28,432 nucleotides of DNA from Daejeonella rubra (GCF_900103545.1 NZ_FNHH01000038.1:1-28432), one strand, 5' to 3'; counted from the first letter of the stretch, positions 12,873 to 21,880 are shown. Made by a program: numbers and translations. Notes: generated by a model from the sequence alone, not told the origin.

Positions 12873-14984
12873 TTAAAAGAATTTTACGCGGTTGTCTTTA
12901 ATATCTGAATTATCGCGTAAAACTTTATATGCTTCACCTGAAGCACGTTGCTGAATGCTCTGAGCAACCTGAACCTTTTGTTTAAAGGCATTGGTGAGGG
13001 GTGCAGGGTTACTAAAACCATTTACCACAAAAACATAAACTCCCTGATCACCTTCGATAGGTTTTGATAATTTACCTGGCTGTGACCCAAAAATGGTACC
13101 AACCAATTTATTCTCCTGTGAAAGTCCGGGAATAACAGGATTTGCAAATACAATATTCTGCACAGGTGTTACCGGCTTACCAGCCTTTTGAGCAACCTGC
13201 TCAATAGAAGTTGAGCCTGTAACTGCTTTGTTCATGTTCTCTAAAAGTAAACGTGCCTTGGCGCGTTTAATAACCATTGGCTCAATTTGCTTCTTAACCT
13301 GATCTAAAGGCAATGTGCCTTTTTCAAATACATCAACAACCTTTGCCACAGCAAATTTATTGCCCATTTCAAATACCTGATTTGAAACATCACCCTTATC
13401 CGATCCAAAAACCCATCTGATCATTTCACGGGAATTATCCAAACCTTCAACAGCAGCCTGGGTAGGTATTACATTTTCCGCTAATTGTTTAGTATATCCT
13501 GATTTCTTGGATTCTTCATCAAATGCCTTATCATTCTTTGCCGCAGCAAGGAAAGATGTTGCTTTTGCATATGCTTCCTGCTGAGTTTTATTACTTGTTG
13601 ATAATGATTTATCAACCAACGCTACTTTTACAACCTTTGAAGAACCAATTTGTGCATTGATCTTAATTACATGAACTCCAAACTGAGTTGTTATCACTTT
13701 CAAATCACCAGTCTGCCCGTTGAATACAGCTTCCTCAAAAGCAGGAACCATCGAACCTCTTGCAAACGTACCAAGATCACCTCCAGTATCTTTGGAAGCA
13801 TCGGTTCCAAATTTAGCGGCTAATTCGGTAAAGCTGGCTCCACCTGAAATTAAATTCCTTATTGAATCAGCTTTTGATTTTGCTTTGTCGATACCACCTT
13901 CAGCAGCAGGATTAATTAATATATGACTTGCCTTTACTGAGTCGGGACCAACCTTAACATCAATAACTTTAGCCATTTTATAGGATCCATTTGTGAATAT
14001 CGGACCAATAAAAGTTCCACTTGAAGCCTTAAATACTAATGAGTCTAAAGCCGGATCTAATTGTCCTCTTCGAACATAGTTAACCGGCAATTTTGTTTCA
14101 GAGTTTATACTAACAAATAAAGAGTCGTTTGTTGAAGTTCTAAAATCTGCTGCAATTTTTTGAACTGCTGCTATCACTTCAGCTGAATCAGCTTTTGAAG
14201 GATTTGCATCAAATACTATGTATTCAAAAGATCTGCTTTCAGATGGATTCTTGAAACGAAACTTATTCTCATTATAATAGTCACTGTAATCCTGATCAGT
14301 AATTTTAGCCTGATTATCAGGAACTGAATTATAATCAAGATTTACATAACTGAAATTTGCCAATTTATTACGCTGGCTATAATCTTCTCTTGCTTCAAGA
14401 GTGGTCACATAAATACTGTTCTTAATCAGATTAGTATATTTCTGCGCCATTTTACCTTCACGAATATTTAACAGGAAGGCGGTCCATTGCTGGCTCACCG
14501 GACTGTCGCTTGGCTGAGTCTTAACATTATCCAGGAAAGAATTTAGCTGCATTCTGTTTAACTGACCCGTTTTAGGATCACCAAAGTTTTGGATGATCTG
14601 TGGATCAGGATTTTTTCCTGTAACTAAATCATTCAGTTCATTCTTGCTAACCTGTAAACCTAATCGATTCATCTCTTTCTTCATCAGAAGCTTAGACACG
14701 AATTGATTCCAGGTATTTTCAACTATATAGGATGTCATCTGTGGATCCAGATTACTCTGACCCATTTGTTGCTTAAAGTTATTCGTGTTCAGTTCTACCT
14801 GCTCATTAAATTCCAGGATTGGAATTGCTTCACCATCAACTTCGCCAACTTCTGTTTGATCAGCATGCAGAAATGATCCGCCCATTTGTACCGCATCGCT
14901 TACTAAGAAAGCAATAATTGCAAAACCAATAGCCCCAACGATGATTATCCCTGCACGGTTCCGCAAAAAACTCATTATTCCCAT
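12873..14984 (-). CDS. PpiD/SurA-type periplasmic peptidyl-prolyl isomerase
   Basis: About 703 residues. An N-terminal anchor (FLRNRAGIIIVGAIGFAIIAFLV, about 5-28) holds the protein in the inner membrane with its body in the periplasm, as in PpiD. It is followed by a SurA-N-like chaperone region (about 45-230), a parvulin rotamase domain (about 350-450) with KASHILI, GGDLGTFARGSMVPAFEEAVF and TQFGVHVIKI motifs, and a long C-terminal chaperone region. Such proteins help fold outer-membrane and exported proteins. The frame is open 21 codons further, but I chose the ATG at 14982-14984: a likely promoter (15019-15047) lies inside the longer extension, and MGIMSFLRNRAG is the usual family start. 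A clear terminator follows. The gene seems to be monocistronic. Confidence 0.9.
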   Translation of the reverse strand: MGIMSFLRNRAGIIIVGAIGFAIIAFLVSDAVQMGGSFLHADQTEVGEVDGEAIPILEFNEQVELNTNNFKQQMGQSNLDPQMTSYIVENTWNQFVSKLLMKKEMNRLGLQVSKNELNDLVTGKNPDPQIIQNFGDPKTGQLNRMQLNSFLDNVKTQPSDSPVSQQWTAFLLNIREGKMAQKYTNLIKNSIYVTTLEAREDYSQRNKLANFSYVNLDYNSVPDNQAKITDQDYSDYYNENKFRFKNPSESRSFEYIVFDANPSKADSAEVIAAVQKIAADFRTSTNDSLFVSINSETKLPVNYVRRGQLDPALDSLVFKASSGTFIGPIFTNGSYKMAKVIDVKVGPDSVKASHILINPAAEGGIDKAKSKADSIRNLISGGASFTELAAKFGTDASKDTGGDLGTFARGSMVPAFEEAVFNGQTGDLKVITTQFGVHVIKINAQIGSSKVVKVALVDKSLSTSNKTQQEAYAKATSFLAAAKNDKAFDEESKKSGYTKQLAENVIPTQAAVEGLDNSREMIRWVFGSDKGDVSNQVFEMGNKFAVAKVVDVFEKGTLPLDQVKKQIEPMVIKRAKARLLLENMNKAVTGSTSIEQVAQKAGKPVTPVQNIVFANPVIPGLSQENKLVGTIFGSQPGKLSKPIEGDQGVYVFVVNGFSNPAPLTNAFKQKVQVAQSIQQRASGEAYKVLRDNSDIKDNRVKFF

Positions 14985-15018
14985 ATCCGTATTTTTTATA
15001 CTAATTTTAAAAGAGGGC

Positions 15019-15047
15019 GCAAGATACAAATTTTGAAAAATAAACAA
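15019..15047 (-). promoter_or_regulatory. Probable promoter of the ppiD-like gene
   Basis: On the minus strand TTG (15045-15047), an 18-bp spacer and TATCTTGC (15019-15026, one mismatch to TAnnTTTG) fit the Bacteroidota -33/-7 pattern. Transcription would start near 15012, about 28 nt before the chosen ATG. Confidence 0.5.
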
Positions 15048-15663
15048 GAGAAAATTAGAGAATCAGAAAATTAACAATTTTGATAATGAGCAGATTATAA
15101 AACTGAGCTTGTTTTCAGGTAAAAATTTCTTTGAATTGTATAACAAATAAAGGGTAAAAGGGTTTGGAATGGTGGGTGGATAGACAAGTCATGAACAAAA
15201 GGTAGATATTCTAGGATTTATCGGGTTAGTAAACCTATTGACTCAATATCCAAGGTTACTCACCTCCTGAAGGGCAGGTTCCTAGAAACCAATTGCTTTA
15301 TAATTCAAGGTCAATTCAAGAACGGTAAACTCTTTTCAGGACGATACACAGTCAGAGCCACCCCCTTTTATTCCCCCGCCAGCGGTGGACACTGGGCGGA
15401 CTGAAAAATTTGATATATCTAAAAATAGTAACCCATTAATGCAATTGCCTTATCCGACATGCTGTCCACCGCTGGCGGGGGGAGCGTTATGCCTTAACGC
15501 TGGCAGGGGGTGGTTTTAAGTTCTATTTCCTCCGATTAACCCCTAATTTTCTTCTGATTGGTGGTTTAACAAAACAGTTCTATAATTGCTTTCACAAAGA
15601 TCTTTCACCCGCTAATGGGCCGGTTTCTTAGTTACTATTGCCTTCAATTTGAATAATTGAGAA
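15048..15663. other. 616-bp intergenic region with one palindromic element
   Basis: No gene is seen between the ppiD-like gene and lptC. The only structured content is the palindromic element at 15358-15514. A leftward terminator for lptC is not obvious. Confidence 0.5.
15358..15514 (+). repeat. Palindromic MITE-like element, dispersed copy B
   Basis: Ends are CCACCCCCTTT and GGGGGTGGTT; inner arms CCCCGCCAGCGGTGGACA and TGTCCACCGCTGGCGGGG are an exact inverted repeat. Relative to copy A the centre and the right outer arm have diverged more. It is non-coding. Confidence 0.8.
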
Positions 15664-16227
15664 TTAAAACCCCTGCTCCCCGGTCAACCTCAGATCTCCG
15701 GTTGATTGTACAATCTCATAGTACGAAAAATCTTCATTGGCCCAGAAGCTGGTCCCATGCAACACATTATCTTTGGAAGTAATACTAACAAGTTTATTGG
15801 AAAAAAAGCGCTTTTTGGTTTCATCCCAGATCAGCTCATCCGATTTAAAAGTTTCCCCTTTGATATTGGTAACTACCACATTTCGTTTGAGTTCTACCCT
15901 ATTTTCGCGTTCACGACGAATTGCATAATCTGATCTTACTCTGCTGGATTCCTGCTGATTTTGGTCGAAAAAGATCACAGTTACTCCCTTCCTCATTTCG
16001 ATATAAGGTTTTTCAGTTTTGAAATTCAATAACTCGGGGGTGATCAGCTTGGCTTTAACGTGAGCGGAATCGCTGTAAATGATTTCAACACCTGTAGATT
16101 TATCAACCGGTACGATCAGTTTCTTTGCGGAAATCTTTTCGACTTCGCGCAGATTATTCTCACAAGCAAATTGCAGAACTATCCCAATAAAAAATACAGC
16201 ACCGTATATGCAGCGCCGGACTTTCAT
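15664..16227 (-). CDS. lptC: LPS export protein LptC
   Basis: The 187-residue protein matches the Bacteroidota form of LptC, the bitopic or lipid-anchored periplasmic subunit that passes lipopolysaccharide from the LptBFG transporter to LptA. The N-terminus has a hydrophobic segment ending in LQFAC (18-22), a loose lipobox. The body has the repeated beta-jellyroll features: KAKLITPELLNFKTEKPYIEM (58-78), GVTVIFFD, SRVRSDYAIR and KSDELIWDETKKRFFSNKLVSI. The start ATG at 16225-16227 lies 3 bp after the stop of the outer-membrane protein gene, so the two are translationally close and share the coaX transcript. Other lpt genes are not in the window. Confidence 0.87.
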   Translation of the reverse strand: MKVRRCIYGAVFFIGIVLQFACENNLREVEKISAKKLIVPVDKSTGVEIIYSDSAHVKAKLITPELLNFKTEKPYIEMRKGVTVIFFDQNQQESSRVRSDYAIRRERENRVELKRNVVVTNIKGETFKSDELIWDETKKRFFSNKLVSITSKDNVLHGTSFWANEDFSYYEIVQSTGDLRLTGEQGF

Positions 16228-16230
16228 ATA

Positions 16231-17544
16231 TTATTCAATATAGGTTTTCTGGAACCACTTATCATTGAGTGTGAAACCAAGATTTATGTTAACATAGCGG
16301 TCGCGAACCAGATCGTTTTTCTCAGTACCACGCTGCCCCAACTCAGCAGACAAGTTAATTTTGTAGAAACTGGATCTGTTACGAGGAAGTGGAAAACCAA
16401 ATCCAAAAGTTACTGCATATTGGTTTATATCATTGTTGCCGATCTGAACAAAGGTCTTATCATACTTTATTCCAAACCTGTAATCAACTAATTTAAAATA
16501 GTTAGTTATCGCATTCGCATCTGGCGTTATTTGTCCGCCAACAACAATACCATAACTGTCATTTAATCCTGGATTTGAATTTCCTTCTCTGTAATCTGAC
16601 CATCTGCTGTAGCTAACATCTGCACCTACTAACCATCCATTGGTTTTTTCGAATGCAAAACCAGCAGTATGCGTTAAAGGCATATTGATTTTATTTTTAG
16701 TCCCTTCAGCAAAGAAGGTACTATCTGCTGTAGCCAATTCATCACCAAGTACATCTTTTCTGTATCGGGTAGTAACTGTATTATTTCTGGAGTTTAAACT
16801 GCTTCCTGCATTTCCGGTATAACCAAAGATGAACTTAGTTTTATCATTGATCTCAGATGAGTATTGAAGTCCGTAATCATAACTTAATCCACCAACAGCA
16901 TTACTGTATTGCGTACGGGAGTTAAAGACAGTGGTTAGTTCATTAGCAAATTCGAAAGCCCTGTTTTGTTTAAGGTTTCCGAAAAGGTATGCTAAATTAA
17001 ATCCAAAGCTAAATTTCTTTCCAAGCTTAAAGCCATAGCCCATATAGGCTTTTGAAATACCGCCTTCACCTGAATAAATGTAATTTACCTTGTTGGTATC
17101 AACCAATCCTGCATTACTAAACTGGTATCCCAGGTCGGTGTATGGTACAAGTCCGAAGCTAATTGCTGAAAACCTGTTAACAGGTACTCCGAACGTGATA
17201 TGGCTCAATGTTGAGTTTAACTGGTTCTTTCCGGAAATTCCGCTCTTGCTTAATTTACGAATATCCATAGAAGCACCCACGTCAAAGGTTGTCAGCTCAA
17301 GTGTTGAGTAAGATGCAGGATTTGCAAGGTTAATATTATCATATAAACCCGGCTTACGCACACCCTGACTCAATCCACCCATTGCCCTGTTCTGGGGCAG
17401 AAGAGAACCTTTCAGGTCGCCTAATCCAAACTGTGAATATGGGGAGCTTGAAGTAATTTGTGCAGTTGCAGGCAGAACCGTTGCAAACAGGAGACAGAAG
17501 AATATATTTTTAACTATTTTAATCATTTTGCTGGATAACTTCAT
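16231..17544 (-). CDS. Outer-membrane beta-barrel protein (unassigned)
   Basis: The 437-residue protein has a signal peptide ending near ATAQ (about residues 7-29). The mature region opens SSPYSQFGLGDLKG and NRAMGGLSQG, typical of FadL/PorV-like barrel proteins of Bacteroidota, and continues with alternating aromatic beta-strands, for example FGVPVNRFSAISFGLVPY, AYMGYGFKLGKKFSFGFNL and KYDKTFVQIG, up to a final barrel strand YVNINLGFTLND. I cannot name a substrate. The first ATG (17544) overlaps the end of coaX by 26 bp; an alternative ATG at 17526, giving MIKIVKNIFFCLLF, overlaps by 8 bp and is equally plausible. It is followed after 3 bp by lptC, which hints at a role with envelope assembly or LPS placement. 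Confidence 0.78.
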   Translation of the reverse strand: MKLSSKMIKIVKNIFFCLLFATVLPATAQITSSSPYSQFGLGDLKGSLLPQNRAMGGLSQGVRKPGLYDNINLANPASYSTLELTTFDVGASMDIRKLSKSGISGKNQLNSTLSHITFGVPVNRFSAISFGLVPYTDLGYQFSNAGLVDTNKVNYIYSGEGGISKAYMGYGFKLGKKFSFGFNLAYLFGNLKQNRAFEFANELTTVFNSRTQYSNAVGGLSYDYGLQYSSEINDKTKFIFGYTGNAGSSLNSRNNTVTTRYRKDVLGDELATADSTFFAEGTKNKINMPLTHTAGFAFEKTNGWLVGADVSYSRWSDYREGNSNPGLNDSYGIVVGGQITPDANAITNYFKLVDYRFGIKYDKTFVQIGNNDINQYAVTFGFGFPLPRNRSSFYKINLSAELGQRGTEKNDLVRDRYVNINLGFTLNDKWFQKTYIE

Positions 17545-18256
17545 TTAAACCAATTAGTACCAAATCGGGTTCGGTTTTTAAAGCGTGTGCAAAGATGCTA
17601 TTTTTAAGCCTGTAATCAAAAAAAATCGAATCCCCACCACAGAGAACCACTTGTAATTCAGAATATTTTGAATTATAGATCTCAATAAACCCTTTAACCT
17701 CCTCAAAACTCCCATTCACTACTCCTGAAAGCATGGCAGACATTGTATCATAGCCTTGCCAGTCATTATATTCAATTAGCTCAACTTCCGGGAGCCTTCC
17801 GGTAAAATTATGCATAGCCTTAAGCCTCATTTTCAAGCCAGGTGATATACTCCCGCCTTCATAAACACCATCCTTATCAATAGCATCATAAGTGATACAG
17901 GTTCCGGCATCGATAACCAGACAATTCCTTTTAGGGAATAAAGACCTTGCCCCTAATATTCCTGCAAGACGGTCTAATCCCAAAGTTGCAGGACTTTTAT
18001 AGTTGTTTACTATTCCTGTTTGTAGCAGGGCAGAAAACCGGATATAGTGTGTCTTCTCTTTTAGAAGATCCTCCAGACCTGTAATCTCATCATTTACGGA
18101 TGAAATTATACTATGTGTTATTTCTGGGCTATTGAGAAATTGACTTAAAATAGTCGTATCCAGCTTCGGCACTTTCTCAGACCTAAGAAGCTTAGTCCCC
18201 TGAAAAACTGCAAGCTTGGTACGTGAATTACCAATATCAATAACCAGTTGTGCCAT
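17519..18256 (-). CDS. coaX: Type III pantothenate kinase
   Basis: The 245-residue protein is CoaX, which phosphorylates pantothenate in the first step of coenzyme A synthesis in the cytoplasm. The three ASKHA-fold motifs are present: phosphate-1 DIGNSRTK (7-14), LGLDRLAG (92-99) with the pantothenate-binding Asp-Arg, and DAGTCITYD (116-124), followed by EGGSISPG (133-140). Length is normal and the gene is complete. Its ATG overlaps the stop codon of a 34-codon ORF as TAATG, and its own 3' end overlaps the outer-membrane protein gene, so it belongs to a tightly packed operon. The probable promoter is at 18415-18422. Type III kinases are not feedback-inhibited by CoA, as known for the family. 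Confidence 0.95.
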   Translation of the reverse strand: MAQLVIDIGNSRTKLAVFQGTKLLRSEKVPKLDTTILSQFLNSPEITHSIISSVNDEITGLEDLLKEKTHYIRFSALLQTGIVNNYKSPATLGLDRLAGILGARSLFPKRNCLVIDAGTCITYDAIDKDGVYEGGSISPGLKMRLKAMHNFTGRLPEVELIEYNDWQGYDTMSAMLSGVVNGSFEEVKGFIEIYNSKYSELQVVLCGGDSIFFDYRLKNSIFAHALKTEPDLVLIGLNEVIQQND

Positions 18257-18360
18257 TAAGCATTTACAGAATTAACGGTAAAATCTGCATCAGGCAGATC
18301 ATTACGTTTACGCAATAGTCGAACCGCATCATGCCTCATTACCTGTTTTAAAACATCCAT
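18256..18360 (-). CDS. Small ORF (34 codons) overlapping the coaX start
   Basis: The reading frame from the ATG at 18358-18360 encodes MDVLKQVMRHDAVRLLRKRN and 14 more residues (DLPDADFTVNSVNA), stopping in TAATG so that the stop codon shares one base with the coaX start. An in-frame stop lies five codons upstream of the ATG, so the ORF is not a fragment of a longer frame. It lies about 50 nt after a candidate promoter at 18415-18422. The peptide is basic in its middle, has no signal peptide and matches nothing I recognise. It may be a translated leader that couples ribosomes onto coaX, or a small protein, or chance. Evidence is positional only. Confidence 0.4.
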   Translation of the reverse strand: MDVLKQVMRHDAVRLLRKRNDLPDADFTVNSVNA

Positions 18361-18414
18361 TATGTCTTCAATACTTTATTTTCAGGTAAAATATGGATAC
18401 AGAAATTTATGATA

Positions 18415-18422
18415 CAAATCTA
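18415..18422 (-). promoter_or_regulatory. Probable -7 box for the coaX operon
   Basis: On the minus strand TAGATTTG fits TAnnTTTG, with the start of transcription expected near 18408. No clear TTG lies at the ideal -33 distance. It would serve the small ORF, coaX, the outer-membrane protein gene and lptC. Confidence 0.45.
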
Positions 18423-18482
18423 TTCAAATTTTGAGATTGGCAGTCCTGAATTGTGTTAAAAAAGGTTAAAGCCTGATTTTTA

Positions 18483-19463
18483 TCAGAATAACTGGAAATA
18501 AATTATTGAACCAAAAAGTATGAAATATAAACTCTCATATAACCAGCGGGTATTTGCATAAAGGAAGTAGTATGCCATCAGGGCCGCCGCCGGTGGGGCA
18601 CATAGTAAGAAATGATATAAAACCAGGTTCTGCTTTAAGTAAAACGATGCAAGCCCAATTATAAACATAAAGAAAAGCAGCTGGAATGATTTCCGGAGTT
18701 GCACTACACTTCTGAAGAAGTTCTTCTGCAATTGAAAAAAACCGAGCACAAGAATGATCACTACGGGAATTAGAACCAAAGAATCATACAGATTGATTCG
18801 AAGATTCGTAGGAAATCTGGTTGCTAAGGGCAGCCATATTTCATAGAATTTATCAAGAGAATCGTTCCAAAAATAGAATACTGCCAAAAAGAAAAAGATG
18901 GTGATAAAACCTATTATTACTGCGATCCATTCTCTCCAGTTAAAGGGTCTGAAGATTATCAGACTGATCCACATCAGAGGCAACATCGAAATAAAAGGAA
19001 AATATATCAATGTACCTAAAGCTACAAGCATGCCCAGATCGAACATCACTGAGCTTACTTCAGCCCTTTTGTAGACACTTAAAAATTTTTCAATCATCCA
19101 AAGAATCAAAAAATTGCAGATCAAAGTTGGACTCAAAAGCAGAAAGGGTGCCAGCAAACTTCCGGCGGTTACGTAAAGCAAAGCTGGCAGGAAAGTTGGT
19201 TTTCCCAGAAGGCCATAGGAATTGATGATCCTATTAAATATTAATGCCTGAATGATTAAAATGGATAAGGCTACCAATATATTCGCTAATGGACTAAAGG
19301 CGCTTTCCAGCGGAATATCCAGTAATAACCTGGCAAATGGCTCCATGAATTCGAAACTGATCTGCTGAGGCATATCAATGAAAATTCCTATTCTCAGTAA
19401 AATAGCAATTCCAATCAGAAGAATGATGTTTAATGGGTTTATGCTTCTGAATTGCTGGATCAT
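18483..19463 (-). CDS. DUF6427 family integral membrane protein
   Basis: The 326-residue protein is hydrophobic over nearly all its length, with about nine or ten predicted membrane segments (for example LNIILLIGIAILLRIGIFI near the start, IIGFITIFFFLAVFYFW in the middle, and ILFGSIIYFQLF at the end). It fits DUF6427, a family I know from Bacteroidota, often near upp, as here. The FRPFNWREWI segment (about 162-171), in the cytoplasmic or periplasmic loop, is typical. No catalytic motif is evident, and a glycosyltransferase-like or transporter role would be guesswork. The gene has its own probable promoter at 19499-19506. It is complete. Confidence 0.82.
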   Translation of the reverse strand: MIQQFRSINPLNIILLIGIAILLRIGIFIDMPQQISFEFMEPFARLLLDIPLESAFSPLANILVALSILIIQALIFNRIINSYGLLGKPTFLPALLYVTAGSLLAPFLLLSPTLICNFLILWMIEKFLSVYKRAEVSSVMFDLGMLVALGTLIYFPFISMLPLMWISLIIFRPFNWREWIAVIIGFITIFFFLAVFYFWNDSLDKFYEIWLPLATRFPTNLRINLYDSLVLIPVVIILVLGFFQLQKNFFRSVVQLRKSFQLLFFMFIIGLASFYLKQNLVLYHFLLCAPPAAALMAYYFLYANTRWLYESLYFILFGSIIYFQLF

Positions 19464-19498
19464 CTATTATTACCTTGTGCGTTTGGTTTGGCTAAATT

Positions 19499-19506
19499 CA
19501 AAGTTA
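19499..19506 (-). promoter_or_regulatory. Probable -7 box for the DUF6427 gene
   Basis: On the minus strand TAACTTTG fits TAnnTTTG exactly. Transcription would begin near 19492, giving a leader of about 30 nt. The -33 region shows no clear TTG. Confidence 0.5.
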
Positions 19507-19720
19507 GTACTTATAGCTGAAATTCAGAGCTACTATGTTTTGCTGAGAGCTAGTTTGCGATACGAGTTGGATGAGTGCTTATAGGATGATAAATACTCGT
19601 CTTTGTTTAAGTTTATTCCTCAATCTAACCAAACCTGAAGCAAAACTTCAAGCTTATATTTTGTATTTCAATGAGATATCTGCATGTCACGGCTTGTGGT
19701 TCATTTGTCTGAAAAATCCA

Positions 19721-20245
19721 TCAAACTTTTCCAAGCTGCTTTTCAATTCGCTTTAGCTGCCTGGTATGATGAATAGTATGCACCTCAATAAACCTGAACC
19801 ATTGCTTTGCATTCAGGAGTCCAAGACGGGGATGTTTAATTTTTTGGTGAGGATCTGCAGCATTAACCTGACGACTAATCTCCCCGAGACGCAATTTGAA
19901 TTTTAGGATCAATGCTTTGGCCTCTTCCCTGCTAATTTTCTTAACCATCGATGCAATTCGCTTTGGCGCTTTGATCTTTCCGGGAGGAAATCTGCCGAAA
20001 AACAAAATTAACCAGGGAATCCAGTGGATCGGTTTTCTGCTTAGTTCACCATTCTGTTGAATACAATTGTCAATTGCCAGGAGAGATAGCAGGCCCGACT
20101 GAAAAATATGTGAATAGGTTTCAGAATAAGACCAGCTTCCATCAGAAGGACTCTGTGCAAAAGTTTCTTCTGAAACTCCGGCGAGAAGGGCCTCATAAAC
20201 TGAAATAGTTTTAAGCAATGAATTATTTACTCGCTCTGCACTCAT
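19721..20245 (-). CDS. DinB-like family protein (DinB/YfiT fold)
   Basis: The 174-residue protein fits the DinB/YfiT four-helix family, whose members bind a metal through a histidine triad and often act as thiol transferases or stress-induced enzymes. The triad appears as His46 in YSHIFQSG and His156/His160 in EVHTIHHTRQLKRI. The SWSYSETYSHI segment (37-47) before the first His is typical. There is no signal peptide, so it is cytoplasmic. Its start ATG overlaps the TGA of the upstream HAD gene as ATGA (20242-20245), so the two are translationally coupled. Substrate and thiol cofactor are unknown. The gene is complete. Confidence 0.85.
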   Translation of the reverse strand: MSAERVNNSLLKTISVYEALLAGVSEETFAQSPSDGSWSYSETYSHIFQSGLLSLLAIDNCIQQNGELSRKPIHWIPWLILFFGRFPPGKIKAPKRIASMVKKISREEAKALILKFKLRLGEISRQVNAADPHQKIKHPRLGLLNAKQWFRFIEVHTIHHTRQLKRIEKQLGKV

Positions 20246-20934
20246 AAAATACCAATTAGTTCACTCAGGCAAATTATCTGATGTTCTACATCCTCAGGTT
20301 TTTCTTTTCCTTCAGGATTGAAATAGATCGCTTTCATCCCATAATCCTGAGCACCCCTGATATCAGCTTCAATGCTATCCCCAATCATGATACTTTCAGA
20401 AACATGAGCTTCTGCAAGGTTCAAAGCATGATCGAATATAGCTCTGTCTGGCTTGTTTACACCTACAACCTCAGAAATTATCACATTTTCAAAATACACA
20501 TCCAGTCCGTTATTATTGATCTTCATTTCCGTTGATTCCTTAAAACCATTGGATATCACATGCAGTTTGTACTTATTTTTCAGATAGCTCAGGGTTTCGT
20601 GTGCCAGTGGAAATAAATTGGTTTTTGTAGGACAAATAGTTACATAATCATCTTCAAACTGGTGAGGGATATGCTCAGGTGAAATTCCCAGATCAGTAAA
20701 TGTCTTGGCAAACCTGGTTTCACGCAGGACCTGCTTACTTATTTTACCTACATGATAATCTGCCCATAACTGGTGATTATTTATGGTATACGTTTCAATA
20801 AATCTATCAGCTGAGTGTAAACCTAAATCTTTTAGATTATACCTATGGTAGAGTTCATGCAGGGTTTCTTCTGCATTTCTATCAAAATCCCAAATAGTAT
20901 GGTCCAGATCAAAAAACAGGTGGTTATAAAGCAT
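20242..20934 (-). CDS. YjjG-type HAD pyrimidine nucleotidase
   Basis: The 230-residue protein is a haloacid dehalogenase-type phosphatase of the YjjG group, which removes phosphate from (often non-canonical) pyrimidine nucleotides. All four motifs are visible: FFDLDHTIWDFDRN (7-20, nucleophile Asp9 and acid Asp11), VISNGF (about 136-141), the Lys in VNKPDRAIFDHAL (about 173-185), and MIGDSIEADIRGA (about 197-209). The helical cap domain lies between motif I and motif II. The gene is complete and overlaps the DinB-like gene by 4 bp. A TAnnTTTG box upstream (20960-20967) probably drives both. The adjacent upp gene also deals with pyrimidines, which may be meaningful or coincidental. Confidence 0.88.
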   Translation of the reverse strand: MLYNHLFFDLDHTIWDFDRNAEETLHELYHRYNLKDLGLHSADRFIETYTINNHQLWADYHVGKISKQVLRETRFAKTFTDLGISPEHIPHQFEDDYVTICPTKTNLFPLAHETLSYLKNKYKLHVISNGFKESTEMKINNNGLDVYFENVIISEVVGVNKPDRAIFDHALNLAEAHVSESIMIGDSIEADIRGAQDYGMKAIYFNPEGKEKPEDVEHQIICLSELIGIL

Positions 20935-20959
20935 TAAATAATGGCTAAGGTATTTAACA

Positions 20960-20967
20960 CAAAAATA
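20960..20967 (-). promoter_or_regulatory. Probable -7 box for the HAD-DinB pair
   Basis: On the minus strand TATTTTTG fits TAnnTTTG exactly, about 26 bp before the ATG at 20934. A -33 TTG is not clear. Confidence 0.5.
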
Positions 20968-21016
20968 AGCTAATATTAGGCTAAGAGCTAAAAAATAATC
21001 TCAGAGAATTTAGAAA

Positions 21017-21661
21017 CTACTCCTTCACTCCATAGGAAAGGTCTCCTGCATCACCCAATCCAGGGACGATGTATGATTTTGTGGTCAGCTCTTCATCAAT
21101 TGCACCGATCCAGAGCTTTGCTTTCGGAAGATTTGCTTTTACATGCTCAATTCCAACCTTACTGGCAATGACACCTACAATATGAAGCTCTCTGATCTTG
21201 TATTTCTGTAATAACTCCTTACAGCAAAGAACCATACTTTCGCCCGTGGCTATCATTGGATCAGCAATGATCACGATCTTATCATCTAATGAGGGCGCAG
21301 AAATATATTCTATCTCAATAATAAAATTATGTCCTTTTGTAGTTTTACGGTAAGCTGAAATAAATGCAGAGTCGGCTTTGTCAAAATAGTTCAGCATCCC
21401 CTGATGCAGCGGTAATCCGGCTCTCAGAATTGTTGCCAGTACAGGTTGTTCCTTTAAGATCTCTATTTCTGAGGTCCCAAGGCTGGTTTCAAACTCAGTT
21501 TCAACATACTTAAACCCCTTACTGATTTCATAGGCAAATATTTCACCCAGACGTTCCATATTTCTGCGGAAGCGCATACTATCCTGTTGAATCTCCGAAT
21601 CACGTAATTCTGCAATAAAATGATTCGCTACTGATCGTGTATCGTTGAGTATAAATGCCAT
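21017..21661 (-). CDS. upp: Uracil phosphoribosyltransferase
   Basis: The 214-residue protein is Upp, the salvage enzyme that makes UMP from uracil and PRPP. The PRPP loop is seen as VIIADPMIATGES (130-142), and the uracil-binding C-terminal stretch as YIVPGLGDAGDLSYG (197-211). The N-terminal region with TILRAGLPLHQG (77-88) is also typical. Length and end match the family; the gene is complete and the protein cytoplasmic. It reads leftward, divergent from uvrB, with a 568-bp region between that holds a palindromic element. The upstream DNA is very AT-rich; I see no exact TAnnTTTG box. Confidence 0.96.
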   Translation of the reverse strand: MAFILNDTRSVANHFIAELRDSEIQQDSMRFRRNMERLGEIFAYEISKGFKYVETEFETSLGTSEIEILKEQPVLATILRAGLPLHQGMLNYFDKADSAFISAYRKTTKGHNFIIEIEYISAPSLDDKIVIIADPMIATGESMVLCCKELLQKYKIRELHIVGVIASKVGIEHVKANLPKAKLWIGAIDEELTTKSYIVPGLGDAGDLSYGVKE

Positions 21662-21880
21662 AGTTAAATTTAGGAAATTATTTAAACAATTATTGTTTTA
21701 TCGAACGGATGATAAGAGATTTTTCCTTCGGTTGGTGTTGTGAACTTGGTCGTCATTTCGATGCCTGCCTGCCGTTAGGCATGGAGGTACGAAGAGAAAT
21801 CTTTTGAACAATGGCAGTATTGTGATTTAAATTCATTTAAGTATAAGACATCAATGAGTTTATTGAGGGATTTGAGAAGA

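Noticed and set aside
14985..15047. Upstream extension of the ppiD-like protein by 21 residues
   Set aside because: The extension overlaps a likely promoter, and the shorter start places the membrane anchor at the N-terminus as in the family.
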